From the NCBI GenBank assembly GCA_028751875.1, contig CM054159.1, positions 10,090,264-10,154,263 on the forward strand: a stretch of DNA of 64,000 nucleotides, given 5' to 3'. Positions 13,287 through 23,799 of the stretch are shown here, in pieces; positions within the stretch are counted from its first letter, which is position 1, and each line of letters starts with the position of its first letter. Below the pieces are notes generated by a model. The model saw only the letters and a program-made list of their open reading frames with translations. It did no database searches and had not been told where the DNA came from. Position numbers and translations under genes: made by a program. The DNA is from Rapana venosa. Lineage: Eukaryota; Mollusca; Gastropoda; Neogastropoda; Muricidae.

Positions 13287-13786
13287 CCAACGTTTGTATC
13301 ATCTTTTTGTTACTAACTGGCGAGCTTTTGACAATGGCATGGATACAATTTCACGGTTGCTTCAAATTCACGTTCGCCAGCATCAATTTGCAGGATTAAT
13401 GGCTTAACCAGGTCAAAATTATTTAGACCTATGCTTTTTGTCATTTTGAAGGGCTGTTGTAATGCATCCCAGAAAAAAATTCAGATCCTCCTTCAATGGT
13501 TTCTAGTTGGTTTTATCTTCTCAACTATGGCCACAGTAACACTTGCATAGATTTCCTGCTAAATGCGGCTGGAAATTTTTTGCCAGAAAAAATAATGGCC
13601 AGGCGATGAGATAGTTCAATTATCTTGCCCACTGATGGAACAGTTTGTTTTTGCTTGTTACAAGAGAATAAGAATGTAAACAAAAATGTTACCACCTGCC
13701 ATACACGTTATTCAATGGAAAGTCATGTCTACACACTGTAAGTAACATCTGAAATTACTCTGTGTAATGGATCAAGTGTTTCTTTC

Positions 13787-14110
13787 CTATGACAACTTAC
13801 ACATTTTCAGACGTCTAGCTACATTGAAAAGAACATTTCTAAGTGGCAAAATATGCACAGTGGCAGGAACTGAGCCGAGTGCATAAGTGTGGACAGCCAT
13901 GGAATCATGCTGCGCATGCCGCTGCAGCCGTATAGTATCAAGGAGTATCATAAGCACCATGTATGTGCATGGATGAGGCCAACAATTCTTTAGTTCTGAC
14001 AAGGCTGAAGATTGCCCATTCTTGGGGCTGTGACAATGAGTGACACGAGTCCTTGATGTTGGCCATTCCTTTGTCAGATTTTGTTGTGTAGATGCATAGC
14101 AGCCTGTCAA
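13787..14110 (-). CDS. unrecognised 107-codon frame, duplicated
   Basis: The frame opens with MTGCYASTQQNLTKEWPTSR and is kept in copy 2 (17567-17893), where a small indel has been absorbed in frame. I recognise no family. There is no clear splice context, and being inside a recent duplication explains its conservation without any need for function. It is listed because it is the longest minus-strand frame in the unit. Confidence 0.15.
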   Translation of the reverse strand: MTGCYASTQQNLTKEWPTSRTRVTHCHSPKNGQSSALSELKNCWPHPCTYMVLMILLDTIRLQRHAQHDSMAVHTYALGSVPATVHILPLRNVLFNVARRLKMCKLS

Positions 14111-14774
14111 CTACCTAGTCACTTCCATTCCTGATGAGCTTTGATATATTAATGCTGTTAACACTAGCTGCCTTCCCATTCAATGGTGATTTTATTGCTG
14201 CAGTCACTTCTCTTAAAATGAGGAAACTATCATTTGTTTTTTCTTTAACTTCCAGCACGTTGGGGGTCTCCTTGTGTCTTTAAGTTAAAGGGTTCGGTTC
14301 TTGGCAATATGCAGTACATCTGGTTATGACGTCAAGGCTTTTTTTCACCTTCACCTTGAATGATGCCAACTCTTGACTGTTTCGATGTGCTTGAAGTATT
14401 TCACTGACTGAAACAAAAGGAAGGAAAGTAAGCACACAAAATATTATGGCCAGAAACTAAAATGAAAATTGTAGACTAATCAATAACCCATATGCTGAAA
14501 AATTAACAGTAAGGTGACAAAGCACTTGGAATTTTCTTTTGTATCTTCTGTGACGTTTCTGGTCAACTTGCCACTCATTCTGATGCCACTCATTCTGTTC
14601 CCACTCACCGCCCCAGCCCAGGCTTTTTCATGTCAGTAGGAACATCAACCAGAAGGGCCCTTCATTGCTGATGGGTCACTATGGTGATGTACAGTAATGC
14701 CTATTCTTACCAACATCCACAGGATACCATCTATCCCCCCCCCCCCACACACCACAAACTGCATACAATAGCTT

Positions 14775-14880
14775 AATCCCAGAGCCACAGTGTGGTGGTC
14801 TAGATTTAATGTGCCTGCCTAAAAAGGAGAAGTTGCGAGTTTGACCCACATTTGAAGCAACCCCACCCCCAACCACCTAT
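14775..14880 (+). mobile_element. tRNA-like SINE head fragment
   Basis: GTGTGGTGGTCTAGATTTAA resembles an A box and GCGAGTTTGACCC resembles a B box, at tRNA-like spacing. The flanking body is not clearly related to the other SINEs. The same fragment occurs in copy 2 near 18570-18670. Confidence 0.4.
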
Positions 14881-14982
14881 CATTAGACCTTGACTGCAAT
14901 CTAGGTGCACCACCTATTAGACCTTGACTGCGATCTAGGTGCTAGGGTTTTTTTCAAATGAGAAATGCTGACATCCCTTGTA

Positions 14983-15050
14983 TAAAAATATGTACCCAAC
15001 AAAAGAACCCTCTGCACAAAAATATGTACCCAACAAAAGAACCCTCTGCC
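14983..15050. repeat. short direct repeat, two units
   Basis: Two consecutive copies of a phrase containing AAAATATGTACCCAACAAAA and GAACCCTCTGC, about 34 bases apart. Both copies of the large duplication carry it (18770-18840), so it predates that event. Confidence 0.75.
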
Positions 15051-15429
15051 ACAAGAGTTGTTCCTTAAATTCTGCAGAGGAAAGGCCACTTTCATAAGAA
15101 AACGGATACACTTGCAAACAGGAACATTTTTAAATGACTGACAAATTACCCAAGTGACATCGCTTACCGGTATTAAGCTCAATATCTTTGTGAATTTTTT
15201 TTCTTTGGCTACAGTTATATGAGGTTCATCAATGTTGAGATTGTGCGTCTGCAACCGTTTTGTTTTTTTTAACCCACCATTAAGTTATCCGCATTAAGAC
15301 GTGTGCATGTGTTTTTTTCTGATCATGTTATCCATTCCTACCTTCACAAAATGGCCCACCCTTCCAAAAGGCAAAACCCATTGTTAATATGTGTTTAAGA
15401 TTTACTGCTCGTGTCTGCACATGGGGCCT

Positions 15430-15600
15430 TCGTCACCCAAAGGGCTTTTGGGAGAGAGGAGTCAGTACTGATACTAACTCCAGGATAAAATTCCCTAACA
15501 CGGGTACCGCAGTGGTGGCTTGATCCTGGGTCATCAGATCATGAGCAAAAAACTCTTTACCACTAGGGTATCCTCCCCCCTGTATAATGAAAATATGACC
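15430..15600 (-). mobile_element. tRNA-like SINE head, reverse
   Basis: On the minus strand GGAGGATACCCTAGTGGTAA (A-box-like) is followed by GATGACCCAGGATCAAGCC. This resembles the head of the SINE at 1138 (GACGACCCAGGATCGAT). The copy is partial and is duplicated at about 19219-19390. Confidence 0.5.
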
Positions 15601-16650
15601 ATAATAATTAAGGTTTGTTTTTTTCATTAACAATGAGGATATGGTGACAGCGATCGTAATATATCTAAACCTTGAGGAGAGCTTCATCTTTTACTAAGTA
15701 TATAGAGAGCTTAATCTTTTTCTAAGTATACAAACTAAACTCTTTTTTTTACCAAATATATCTTTTTCAATAGTAATTAAGAATATGGTAATTGAGAACC
15801 TGAGAGGGATCTGTAAATCTGGCTTTGCATTTGATACGATAAATTTTAGTCAAATGTCATGGCTATCCAGTGTTATGTATTATTTATCCTTAGGTATTGA
15901 TAGAATCTGAAAAGAGGAAAGGTTTTCTGACCTTCACTTTGTACAGAATGCTGGACATCTTGATTACACTGCATGCAGGCTGGCAGGCAGGCTGGCGTGC
16001 TGTCTATGAATTTGGTAGCAGCCCCTTGTCAGCAGAATGAAGTAGCAGTGACCGACAGTGTTGGACGTAGCTGCTACCGCCAAGGATTGCACGGCACCTG
16101 ATAGAACACGTAAATCACAAAATTAAAAGGATACCAAAAGCTAAATGCATACATAAATACAACAAAAATTATACAAATCATATGACAAAAACAAGACCAT
16201 CTATAGAGTAGAACAAAGAAGGGTTGAGTCAAGCCAGTACTAGAAGTATAAAGTGCCCGTAAAAATAAAAAAGTTAAACTTTATGAAGGACAAGTACATC
16301 TAGCGTTTGCAAGCAAATTCAGTTCACATTTGCTTAGTAACCAATTCTCACCACTCAAATAATAAAACAATGAATTTACAGCTATTATTCATAGACTTGA
16401 CAAACTTCTGACGCTTTTCTTCGACGACACCTTGCACTGGAAACACACTCATTGCTATCATTTACTTGGGGGGGGGGGGGGGGGGGGGGGAGATTCAGAA
16501 ACTGCAAAATTTTCTTTTAAACGGAATCACTGCTAAAAAAAACACCGATATTTCGGGGGGGGGGATGGTTGGCAGCTATTAATATAATGTTTATTGGGAA
16601 AATTTACTTATTTTCTCACCTGTTACTACTGTATTCACTTGTTTTGCAGT

Positions 16651-16974
16651 TTGGCATTGGTGATTGTCTTGGCTTTAGAATTGCTGGTAGACCTTCCACT
16701 TAATCTTAATTTCGTTTGCCAGGAAGTTTGCAGTTTCACTGCTGAGCATGATGCAATTCGAGGGGGGTGGAGGGATGGAAGGATCCCACTGCAGGACCAT
16801 TGCATGACTCTTGCAGATGGAAGCAAGAGTAAAGGACAAATCATACAGGCCAATATTTTTGTTGGAGGCACGTCTGACGTCTGTGATGAACTCGACAGCA
16901 GTTTCCTGATAGTTCTACCATCATACAGGTCTGTTGCTTGGCACTTTGTTGCCCCTGTAAGCAGTAAGAAATAA
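16651..16974 (+). CDS. possible exon of unknown protein, duplicated
   Basis: A frame is open from an acceptor-like TTGTTTTGCAG (ends 16650) through about 105 codons (contains NFVCQEVCSFTAEHDAI and SFLIVLPSYRSVAWHFVAP) to a stop. A donor-like GTAAGC lies inside its end near 16958. Copy 2 keeps the same frame at 20455-20776. I do not recognise the product. Possible alternatives are a fragment of an unknown transposon gene or chance. Confidence 0.2.
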   Translation: MALVIVLALELLVDLPLNLNFVCQEVCSFTAEHDAIRGGWRDGRIPLQDHCMTLADGSKSKGQIIQANIFVGGTSDVCDELDSSFLIVLPSYRSVAWHFVAPVSSKK

Positions 16975-17066
16975 TCAGTATCACTGAACTGTCATCTTTT
17001 GTATCCTAAAATAGATATTACCATCACTATAAAACATACTTTATCACTTACTGATGTCACATTTTA

Positions 17067-20000
17067 CCAACGTTTGTATCATCTTTTTGTTACTAACTGG
17101 CGAGCTTTTGACAATGGCATGGATACAATTTCACGGTTGCTTCAAATTCACGTTCGCCAGCATCAATTTGCAGGATTAATGGCTTAACCAGGTCAAAATT
17201 ATTTAGACCTATGCTTTTTGTCATTTTGAAGGGCTGTTGTAATGCATCCCAGAAAAAAATTCAGATCCTCCTTCAATGGTTTCTAGTTGGTTTTATCTTC
17301 TCAACTATGGCCACAGTAACACTTGCATAGATTTCCTGCTAAATGCGGCTGGAAATTTTTTGCCAGAAAAAATAATGGCCAGGCGATGAGATAGTTCAAT
17401 TATCTTGCCCACTGATGGAACAGTTTGTTTTTGCTTGTTACAAGAGAATAAGAATGTAAACAAAAATGTTACCACCTGCCATACACGTTATTCAATGGAA
17501 AGTCATGTCTACACACTGTAAGTAACATCTGAAATTACTCTGTGTAATGGATCAAGTGTTTCTTTCCTATGACAACTTACACATTTTCAGACGTCTAGTT
17601 ACATTGAAAAGAACATTTCTAAGTGGCAAAATATGCACAGTGGCAGGAACTGAGCCGAGTGCATAAGTGTGGACAGCCATGGAATCATGCTGCGCATGCC
17701 GCTGCAGCCGTATAGTATCAAGGAGTATCATAAGTACCATGTATGTGCATGAATGATGAGACCAACAATTCTTTAGTTCTGACAAGGCTGAAGATTGCCC
17801 ATTCTTGGGGCTGTGACAATGAGTGACACGAGTCCTTGATGTTGGCCATTCCTTTGTCAGATTTTGTTGTGTAGATGCATAGCAGCCTGTCAACTACCTA
17901 GTCACTTCCATTCCTGATGAGCTTTGATATATTAATGCTGTTAACACTAGCTGCCTTCCCATTCAATGGTGATTTTATTGCTGCAGTCACTTCTCTTTAA
18001 AATGAGGAAACTATCATTTGTTTTTTCTTTAACTTCCAGCACGTTGGGGGTCTCCTTGTGTCTTTAAGTTAAAGGGTTCGGTTCTTGGCAATATGCAGTA
18101 CATCTGGTTATGACGTCAAGGCTTTTTTTCACCTTCACCTTGAATGATGCCAACTCTTGACTGTTTCGATGTGCTTGAAGTATTTCACTGACTGAAACAA
18201 AAGGAAGGAAAGTAAGCACACAAAATATTATGGCCAGAAACTAAAATGAAAATTGTAGACTAATCAATAACCCATATGCTGAAAAATTAACAGTAAGGTG
18301 ACAAAGCACTTGGAATTTTCTTTTGTATCTTCTGTGACGTTTCTGGTCAACTTGCCACTCATTCTGATGCCACTCATTCTGTTCCCACTCACCGCCCCAG
18401 CCCAGGCTTTTTCATGTCAGTAGGAACATCAACCAGAAGGGCCCTTCATTGCTGATGGGTCACTATGGTGATGTACAGTAATGCCTATTCTTACCAACAT
18501 CCACAGGATACCATCTATCCCCCCCCTCCCCCCACACCCACAAACTGCATACAATAGCTTAATCCCAGAGCCACAGTGTGGTGGTCTAGATTTAATGTGC
18601 CTGCCTAAAAAGGAGAAGTTGCGAGTTTGACCCACATTTGAAGCAACCCCCACCCCCAACCACCTATCATTAGACCTTGACTGCAATCTAGGTGCACCAC
18701 CTATTAGACCTTGACTGCGATCTAGGTGCTAGGGTTTTTTTCAAATGAGAAATGCTGACATCCCTTGTATAAAAATATGTACCCAACAAAAGAACCCTCT
18801 GCCACAAAAATATGTACCCAACAAAAGAACCCTCTGCCACAAGAGTTGTTCCTTAAATTCTGCAGAGGAAAGGCCACTTTCATAAGAAAACGGATACACT
18901 TGCAAACAGGAACATTTTTAAATGACTGACAAATTACCCAAGTGACATCGCTTACCCGGTATTAAGCTCAATATCTTTGTGAATTTTTTTTCTTTGGCTA
19001 CAGTTATATGAGGTTCATCAATGTTGAGATTGTGCGTCTGCAACCGTTTTGTTTTTTTTAACCCACCATTAAGTTATCCGCATTAAGACGTGTGCATGTG
19101 TTTTTTTCTGATCATGTTATCCATTCCTACCTTCACAAAATGGCCCACCCTTCCAAAAGGCAAAACCCATTGTTAATATGTGTTTAAGATTTACTGCTCG
19201 TGTCTGCACATGGGGCCTTCGTCACCCAAAGGGCTTTTGGGAGAGAGGAGTCAGTACTGATACTAACTCCAGGATAAAATTCCCTAACACGGGTACCGCA
19301 GTGGTGGCTTGATCCTGGGTCATCAGATCATGAGCAAAAAACTCTTTACCACTAGGGTATCCTCCCCCCTGTATAATGAAAATATGACCATAATAATTAA
19401 GGTTTGTTTTTTTCATTAACAATGAGGATATGGTGACAGCGATCGTAATATATCTAAACCTTGAGGAGAGCTTCATCTTTTACTAAGTATATAGAGAGCT
19501 TAATCTTTTTCTAAGTATACAAACTAAACTCTTTTTTTTACCAAATATATCTTTTTCAATAGTAATTAAGAATATGGTAATTGAGAACCTGAGAGGGATC
19601 TGTAAATCTGGCTTTGCATTTGATACGATAAATTTTAGTCAAATGTCATGGCTATCCAGTGTTATGTATTATTTATCCTTAGGTATTGATAGAATCTGAA
19701 AAGAGGAAAGGTTTTCTGACCTTCACTTTGTACAGAATGCTGGACATCTTGATTACACTGCATGCAGGCTGGCAGGCAGGCTGGCGTGCTGTCTATGAAT
19801 TTGGTAGCAGCCCCTTGTCAGCAGAATGAAGTAGCAGTGACCGACAGTGTTGGACGTAGCTGCTACCGCCAAGGATTGCACGGCACTGATAGAACACGTA
19901 AATCACAAAATTAAAAGGATACCAAAAGCTAAATGCATACATAAATACAACAAAAATTATACAAATCATATGACAAAAACAAGACCATCTATAGAGTAGA

Positions 20001-20875
20001 ACAAAGAAGGGTTGAGTCAAGCCAGCACTAGAAGTATAAAGTGCCCGTAAAAATAAAAAAAACTTTATGAAGGACAAGTACATCTAGCGTTTGCAAGCAA
20101 ATTCAGTTCGTATTTGCTTAGTAACCAATTCTCACCACTCAAATAATAAAACAATGAATTTACAGCTATTATTCATAGACTTGACAAACTTCTGATAGGC
20201 ACAGCTATCATATTTTACGCTTTTCTTCGACGACACCTTGCACTGGAAACACACTCATTGCTATCATTTACTTGGGGGGGGGGGGGGGGGGGGGGGAGAT
20301 TCAGAAACTGCAAAATTTTCTTTTAAACGGAATCACTGCTAAAAAAAACACCGATATTTCGGGGGGGGGATGGTTGGCAGCTATTAATATAATGTTTATT
20401 GGGAAAATTTACTTATTTTCTCACCTGTTACTACTGTATCCACTTGTTTTGCAGTTTGGCATTGGTGATTGTCTTGGCTTTAGAATTGCTGGTAGACCTT
20501 CCACTTAATCTTAATTTCGTTTGCCAGGAAGTTTGCAGTTTCACTGCTGAGCATGATGCAATTCGAGGGGGGTGGAGGGATGGAAGGATCCCACTGCAGG
20601 ACCATTGCATGACTCTTGCAGATGGAAGCAAGAGTAAAGGACAAATCATACAGGCCAATATTTTTGTTGGAGGCACGTCTGACGTCTGTGATGAACTCGA
20701 CAGCAGTTTCCTGATAGTTCTACCATCATACAGGTCTGTTGCTTGGCACTTTGTTGCCCCTGTAAGCAGTAAGTAATAATCAGTATCACTGAACTGTCAT
20801 CTTTTGTATCCTAAAATAGATATTACCATCACTATAAAACATACTTTATCACTTACTGATGTCACATTTTACCAA
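17067..20875. repeat. 3.8 kb tandem duplication, copy 2
   Basis: This is the second copy of the unit at 13287. It is about 25 bases longer, mainly through the 22-base segment at 20196-20217, which either was inserted here or deleted from copy 1. It carries the same SINE fragments, unknown frames and G runs (20274-20296 matching 16467-16490). Near identity means a recent duplication or an assembly of two haplotypes in series. Confidence 0.92.
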
Positions 20876-22015
20876 GATTGTTTAATTTGAATGCAACGAG
20901 TTCAACAAAATAATCTGTCATTCTGAAAGTCGGCCCTTGGACAAAAATAATGCTCGTATTCAAACTGAACATTCTTTACTCAAATGGGGGAGGTTATATT
21001 TAAAACCATGCCCACACAAAGAAGTATATTCAAACTAACTTTTAATAGTAAGTGTCCCGCCATTTAAGGTAATAAAAGAAAAAATAAGAAAAAATAAAAC
21101 ACTCTCAGAAAAAAATACCCTTAATACCCTTAAATCCCATGAAGTGGAAAGACACTACTTAAAAGGCTTTAAAAAAGTTGCATACAGTGTAAATCTTACT
21201 CTGCAACTATTTGAGTACTACATAAGATTTGTGTACTCAAAAAGAAGAAAGCATCTCCTTTACATCAAACATGATGTAATTAGAAACAGATCAATACTCT
21301 AAAATTGTTCCGATTAAACGCAACCTTTCAAGTCACTATTTTCTCAAAGGCACACTATATGGCTATACTTACACCTGCAAATGATAAAAACATGATATTA
21401 TATCCATCTAAAAAGATAAATTTGTTTTATGACAAAACTTGAGTTCCTCATAAACAGGCTTAAAACACAGAGGTATCAAACTGTGCAACAACGTCAGCTC
21501 AACCACAGATGTGCAATTCTGTATACATGTACACTCACCTGTAGTTGACTCTGATGGACCAAACTCCACGCTGAGACCAGCCATAATACACAGACCCAAG
21601 GCGATGAACTTTCACATGATCCGTAAGATGGCTAACCACCATGTTAAAGACTCCCGTGAATGAACAAGGGCAGACAGGAAAGACCACAGTAAAGTGTGAA
21701 AGAGGACCCAAGTTGCAATCAATCTTAAGCACTTAGTCCTTCTGTAGCAAATGTTTTCTGCAATCGTTATCACTAAGTCTGCTAATGATTTCTAAACGTA
21801 GGAAATTTTCTTACTCTTTTTGAGTTCCTATATTTTCTTGTCACTTTTGAGTTTTTTATTTCTTTGTTTTACTGGTTTTATAATCTTTATCATATTTATA
21901 TTATATCACTCGTTCCCTTTTTTAAGATTATCTATCGTTTTATTTCATTTCTATTCTCTTTTTCGATGTTTTGAATTGGTTTTCATTGGTACTCCTTTTT
22001 GCACCTTTTTTTAGG
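20876..22015. other. no firm gene; one weak exon candidate
   Basis: AT-rich DNA without repeats of note. The only item of interest is the weak minus-strand exon candidate listed separately at about 21538-21650. Confidence 0.5.
21538..21650 (-). CDS. weak internal exon candidate, unknown product
   Basis: On the minus strand a frame reading FNMVVSHLTDHVKVHRLG... runs to a textbook donor, CTACAG|GTGAGTG (exon end at 21538). The upstream acceptor is poor, since the best pyrimidine tract ends in CACGGGAG. I do not recognise the sequence, and chance is a live alternative. Confidence 0.18.
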
Positions 22016-23160
22016 TTTTGACTTTGGTTTAAGGTTTAGCTTTACATTTTTAAAGTTTCAATTTTCAGTTTTGCGCTGTTGCCAGTTTGGTTTGGTTTTA
22101 GGTTTAGTTTTAAGTGTCAGTGTTTAGGTTTTTGTTTGAAATAAATATAAAGGTTTGATTTATGTTTTAGTTCCATGTTTCGGTTTTGCTTCGGTTCTCA
22201 CCTCTTACCACGGGTTTTTTTTTAAGTTTGATTTAAGATTTAATTTTAAGTTTTACTTTAAAGTTTTAGTTTTAAGTTTTGCGCTGTTGCAGTTTGGTTT
22301 GGTTTTAGGTTTCGTTTTAAGTGTCAGTGTTTAGGTTTTTGTTTGAAATAAATATAAAGGTTTGATTTATGTTTTAGTTCCATGTTTAGGTTTTGCTTCG
22401 GTTCTCACCTCTTGCCACGGTTTTTTTTTTTAGTTTGATTTAAGATTTAATTTTAAGTTTTACTTTAAAGTTTTAGTTTTTTAAGTTTTTGTTTGAATAA
22501 ATTTAAAGGTTTGATTTATGTTTTAGTTTCATGTTTAGGTTTTGGTTTGGTTCTCACCTTTTGCCAGGTTCTTGTGTTTTGTTTGTGTTTTGGTTTTGAA
22601 GTTTGGTTTAAGGTTTTAAGTTTTAGTTTCAGGTTTAAAGTTTTAGTTTTTAAGGTTTTGCTTGAATCAGTTTTGTTTTAAGGTTTAGTTTAATGTTTAG
22701 TTTCGGGGTTGATTTTGGCCTTTTGCCAGTTTGGTTTGGTTTGGTTTAAGGTTTAGTTTCAAGTTTTAATTCAAGGTTTAGGTTTAGTTTTAAGTTTTTG
22801 TTTTAGTTTTGTTTTAAGGTTTAGTTTATGTTTATTTTTTGGGTTGGTTTTGACCTTTTACCAGTTTTGTTTTAGTTTGGTTTTTAAAGTTTGGTTTAAA
22901 GTTTAGTTTCACGTTTTAGTTTAGGTTTAAGTTTTAGTTGTTAGGATTTTGTTTTAATTAGTTTTGTTTTAAGGTTGAATTCATGTTTTAGTTCTTTGAT
23001 TTGGTTCAGATTATCTTTGGCCAGTTTGGTTTGGTTTGATTTTTATAGTTTGGTTTACGGTTTAGTTTCAAGTTTTGGTTTACGGTTTAAAGTTTTAGTT
23101 TTTAAGTTTTTGTTTGATTTGTTTAAAAGTTTAATCTATAATTTATTTTAAAGCTTAGAT
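22016..23160. repeat. GTTTTAG-rich array, units about 130-280 bp
   Basis: The sequence is built from variants of GGTTTAGTTTTAAGTTTT. A larger unit carries the anchor GCCAGTTTGGTTTGGTTTT (near 22081, 22286, 22726, 23020 and weaker copies near 22562 and 22860) and TCGGTTCTCACCTCTTGCC. The first two units, about 205 bases each, are very similar; later ones diverge. One strand is almost free of C. Confidence 0.85.
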
Positions 23161-23219
23161 TTTGGTTTTTTTATTTTTATTTTTATCAGTTATTGCTTTA
23201 CAGATTTTAGTTCCGAAAA

Positions 23220-23790
23220 GTTGTTTGCTGTAATTTCATTTCCTTTAGTTTACTTTGTTATACGTTTAAAGTTTGTGAGTTTTAGTTTCAAAGTTTTAGT
23301 TTATCCACCTCTACAATCAATTATATGGTCTGTTTACTGTTCTCATTTCCTTTAGTTAGTGGCTTAGTTATAGGTTTTACGTTTATGATTTTCAAAGTTT
23401 TAGTTTCTTCACCTCTAGTCAACTCTATTGTCTGCTTCCTGCTACTTCCTTTAGTTTGTAAAGCTTAGTTATAGGATTTACGTTTATGAATTTCAAAGTT
23501 TTTAGTGTATTCACCTCTTTGGTCAACTCTTATTATCTGCTTACTGTTCTCATTTCCTTTACTTTGTGGCTTTGTTATAGGTTTTACGTTTACGAGTTTC
23601 AAAGGTTTAGTTTCTTCACCTCTAAAGTCAACTCTGCTTACTGTTATTTCCTTTAGTTTGTCATTTAGTTACAAGTTTTACCTTTATGGAAAAAAAAGTT
23701 TTACCTTTCTGAGTTTTAAAGTTTTAGTTTCTCCACCTCTGCAGTCAATTCTACTGTCCTCTTACTGCTCTCAGTTTTTGTCCTACACAG
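23220..23790. repeat. five-unit array, period about 105 bp
   Basis: CACCTCT recurs at 23306, 23410, 23512, 23617 and 23736. Each copy is followed by variants of GTCAACTCTATTGTCTGC, TCATTTCCTTTAGTTTGTGG and TTATAGGTTTTACGTTTATG. The unit contains the same AAAGTTTTAGTTT phrase as the adjoining array, so the two may share an origin. Confidence 0.85.
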
Positions 23791-23799
23791 CATTTCAAA

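Larger units (their letters stand above)
13287..17066. repeat. 3.78 kb tandem duplication, copy 1
   Basis: This unit is repeated almost exactly from 17067. The copies share long identical stretches, including all homopolymer-poor regions I compared. Differences are single-base changes, a 22-base extra segment in copy 2 (20196-20217) and small indels. The junction at 17067 reads TTTTACCAACGTTTG; the outer edges read CCTCGCCAACG (13282 on) and TTTTACCAAGATTG (to 20880). All three share CCAA, so the breakpoint lies in a 4-base microhomology. Confidence 0.92.

Noticed and set aside
16651..16960. OTU-type cysteine protease domain
   Set aside because: A GDCLGFRI phrase in one frame and a VCQEVCSF phrase in another suggested it, but they are out of frame with each other and the catalytic pattern is not met.
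22016..23790. CRISPR-like or interstitial telomere array
   Set aside because: Units have no constant short repeat with unique spacers, the genome is eukaryotic, and the motif GTTTTAG is not the TTAGGG telomere repeat.
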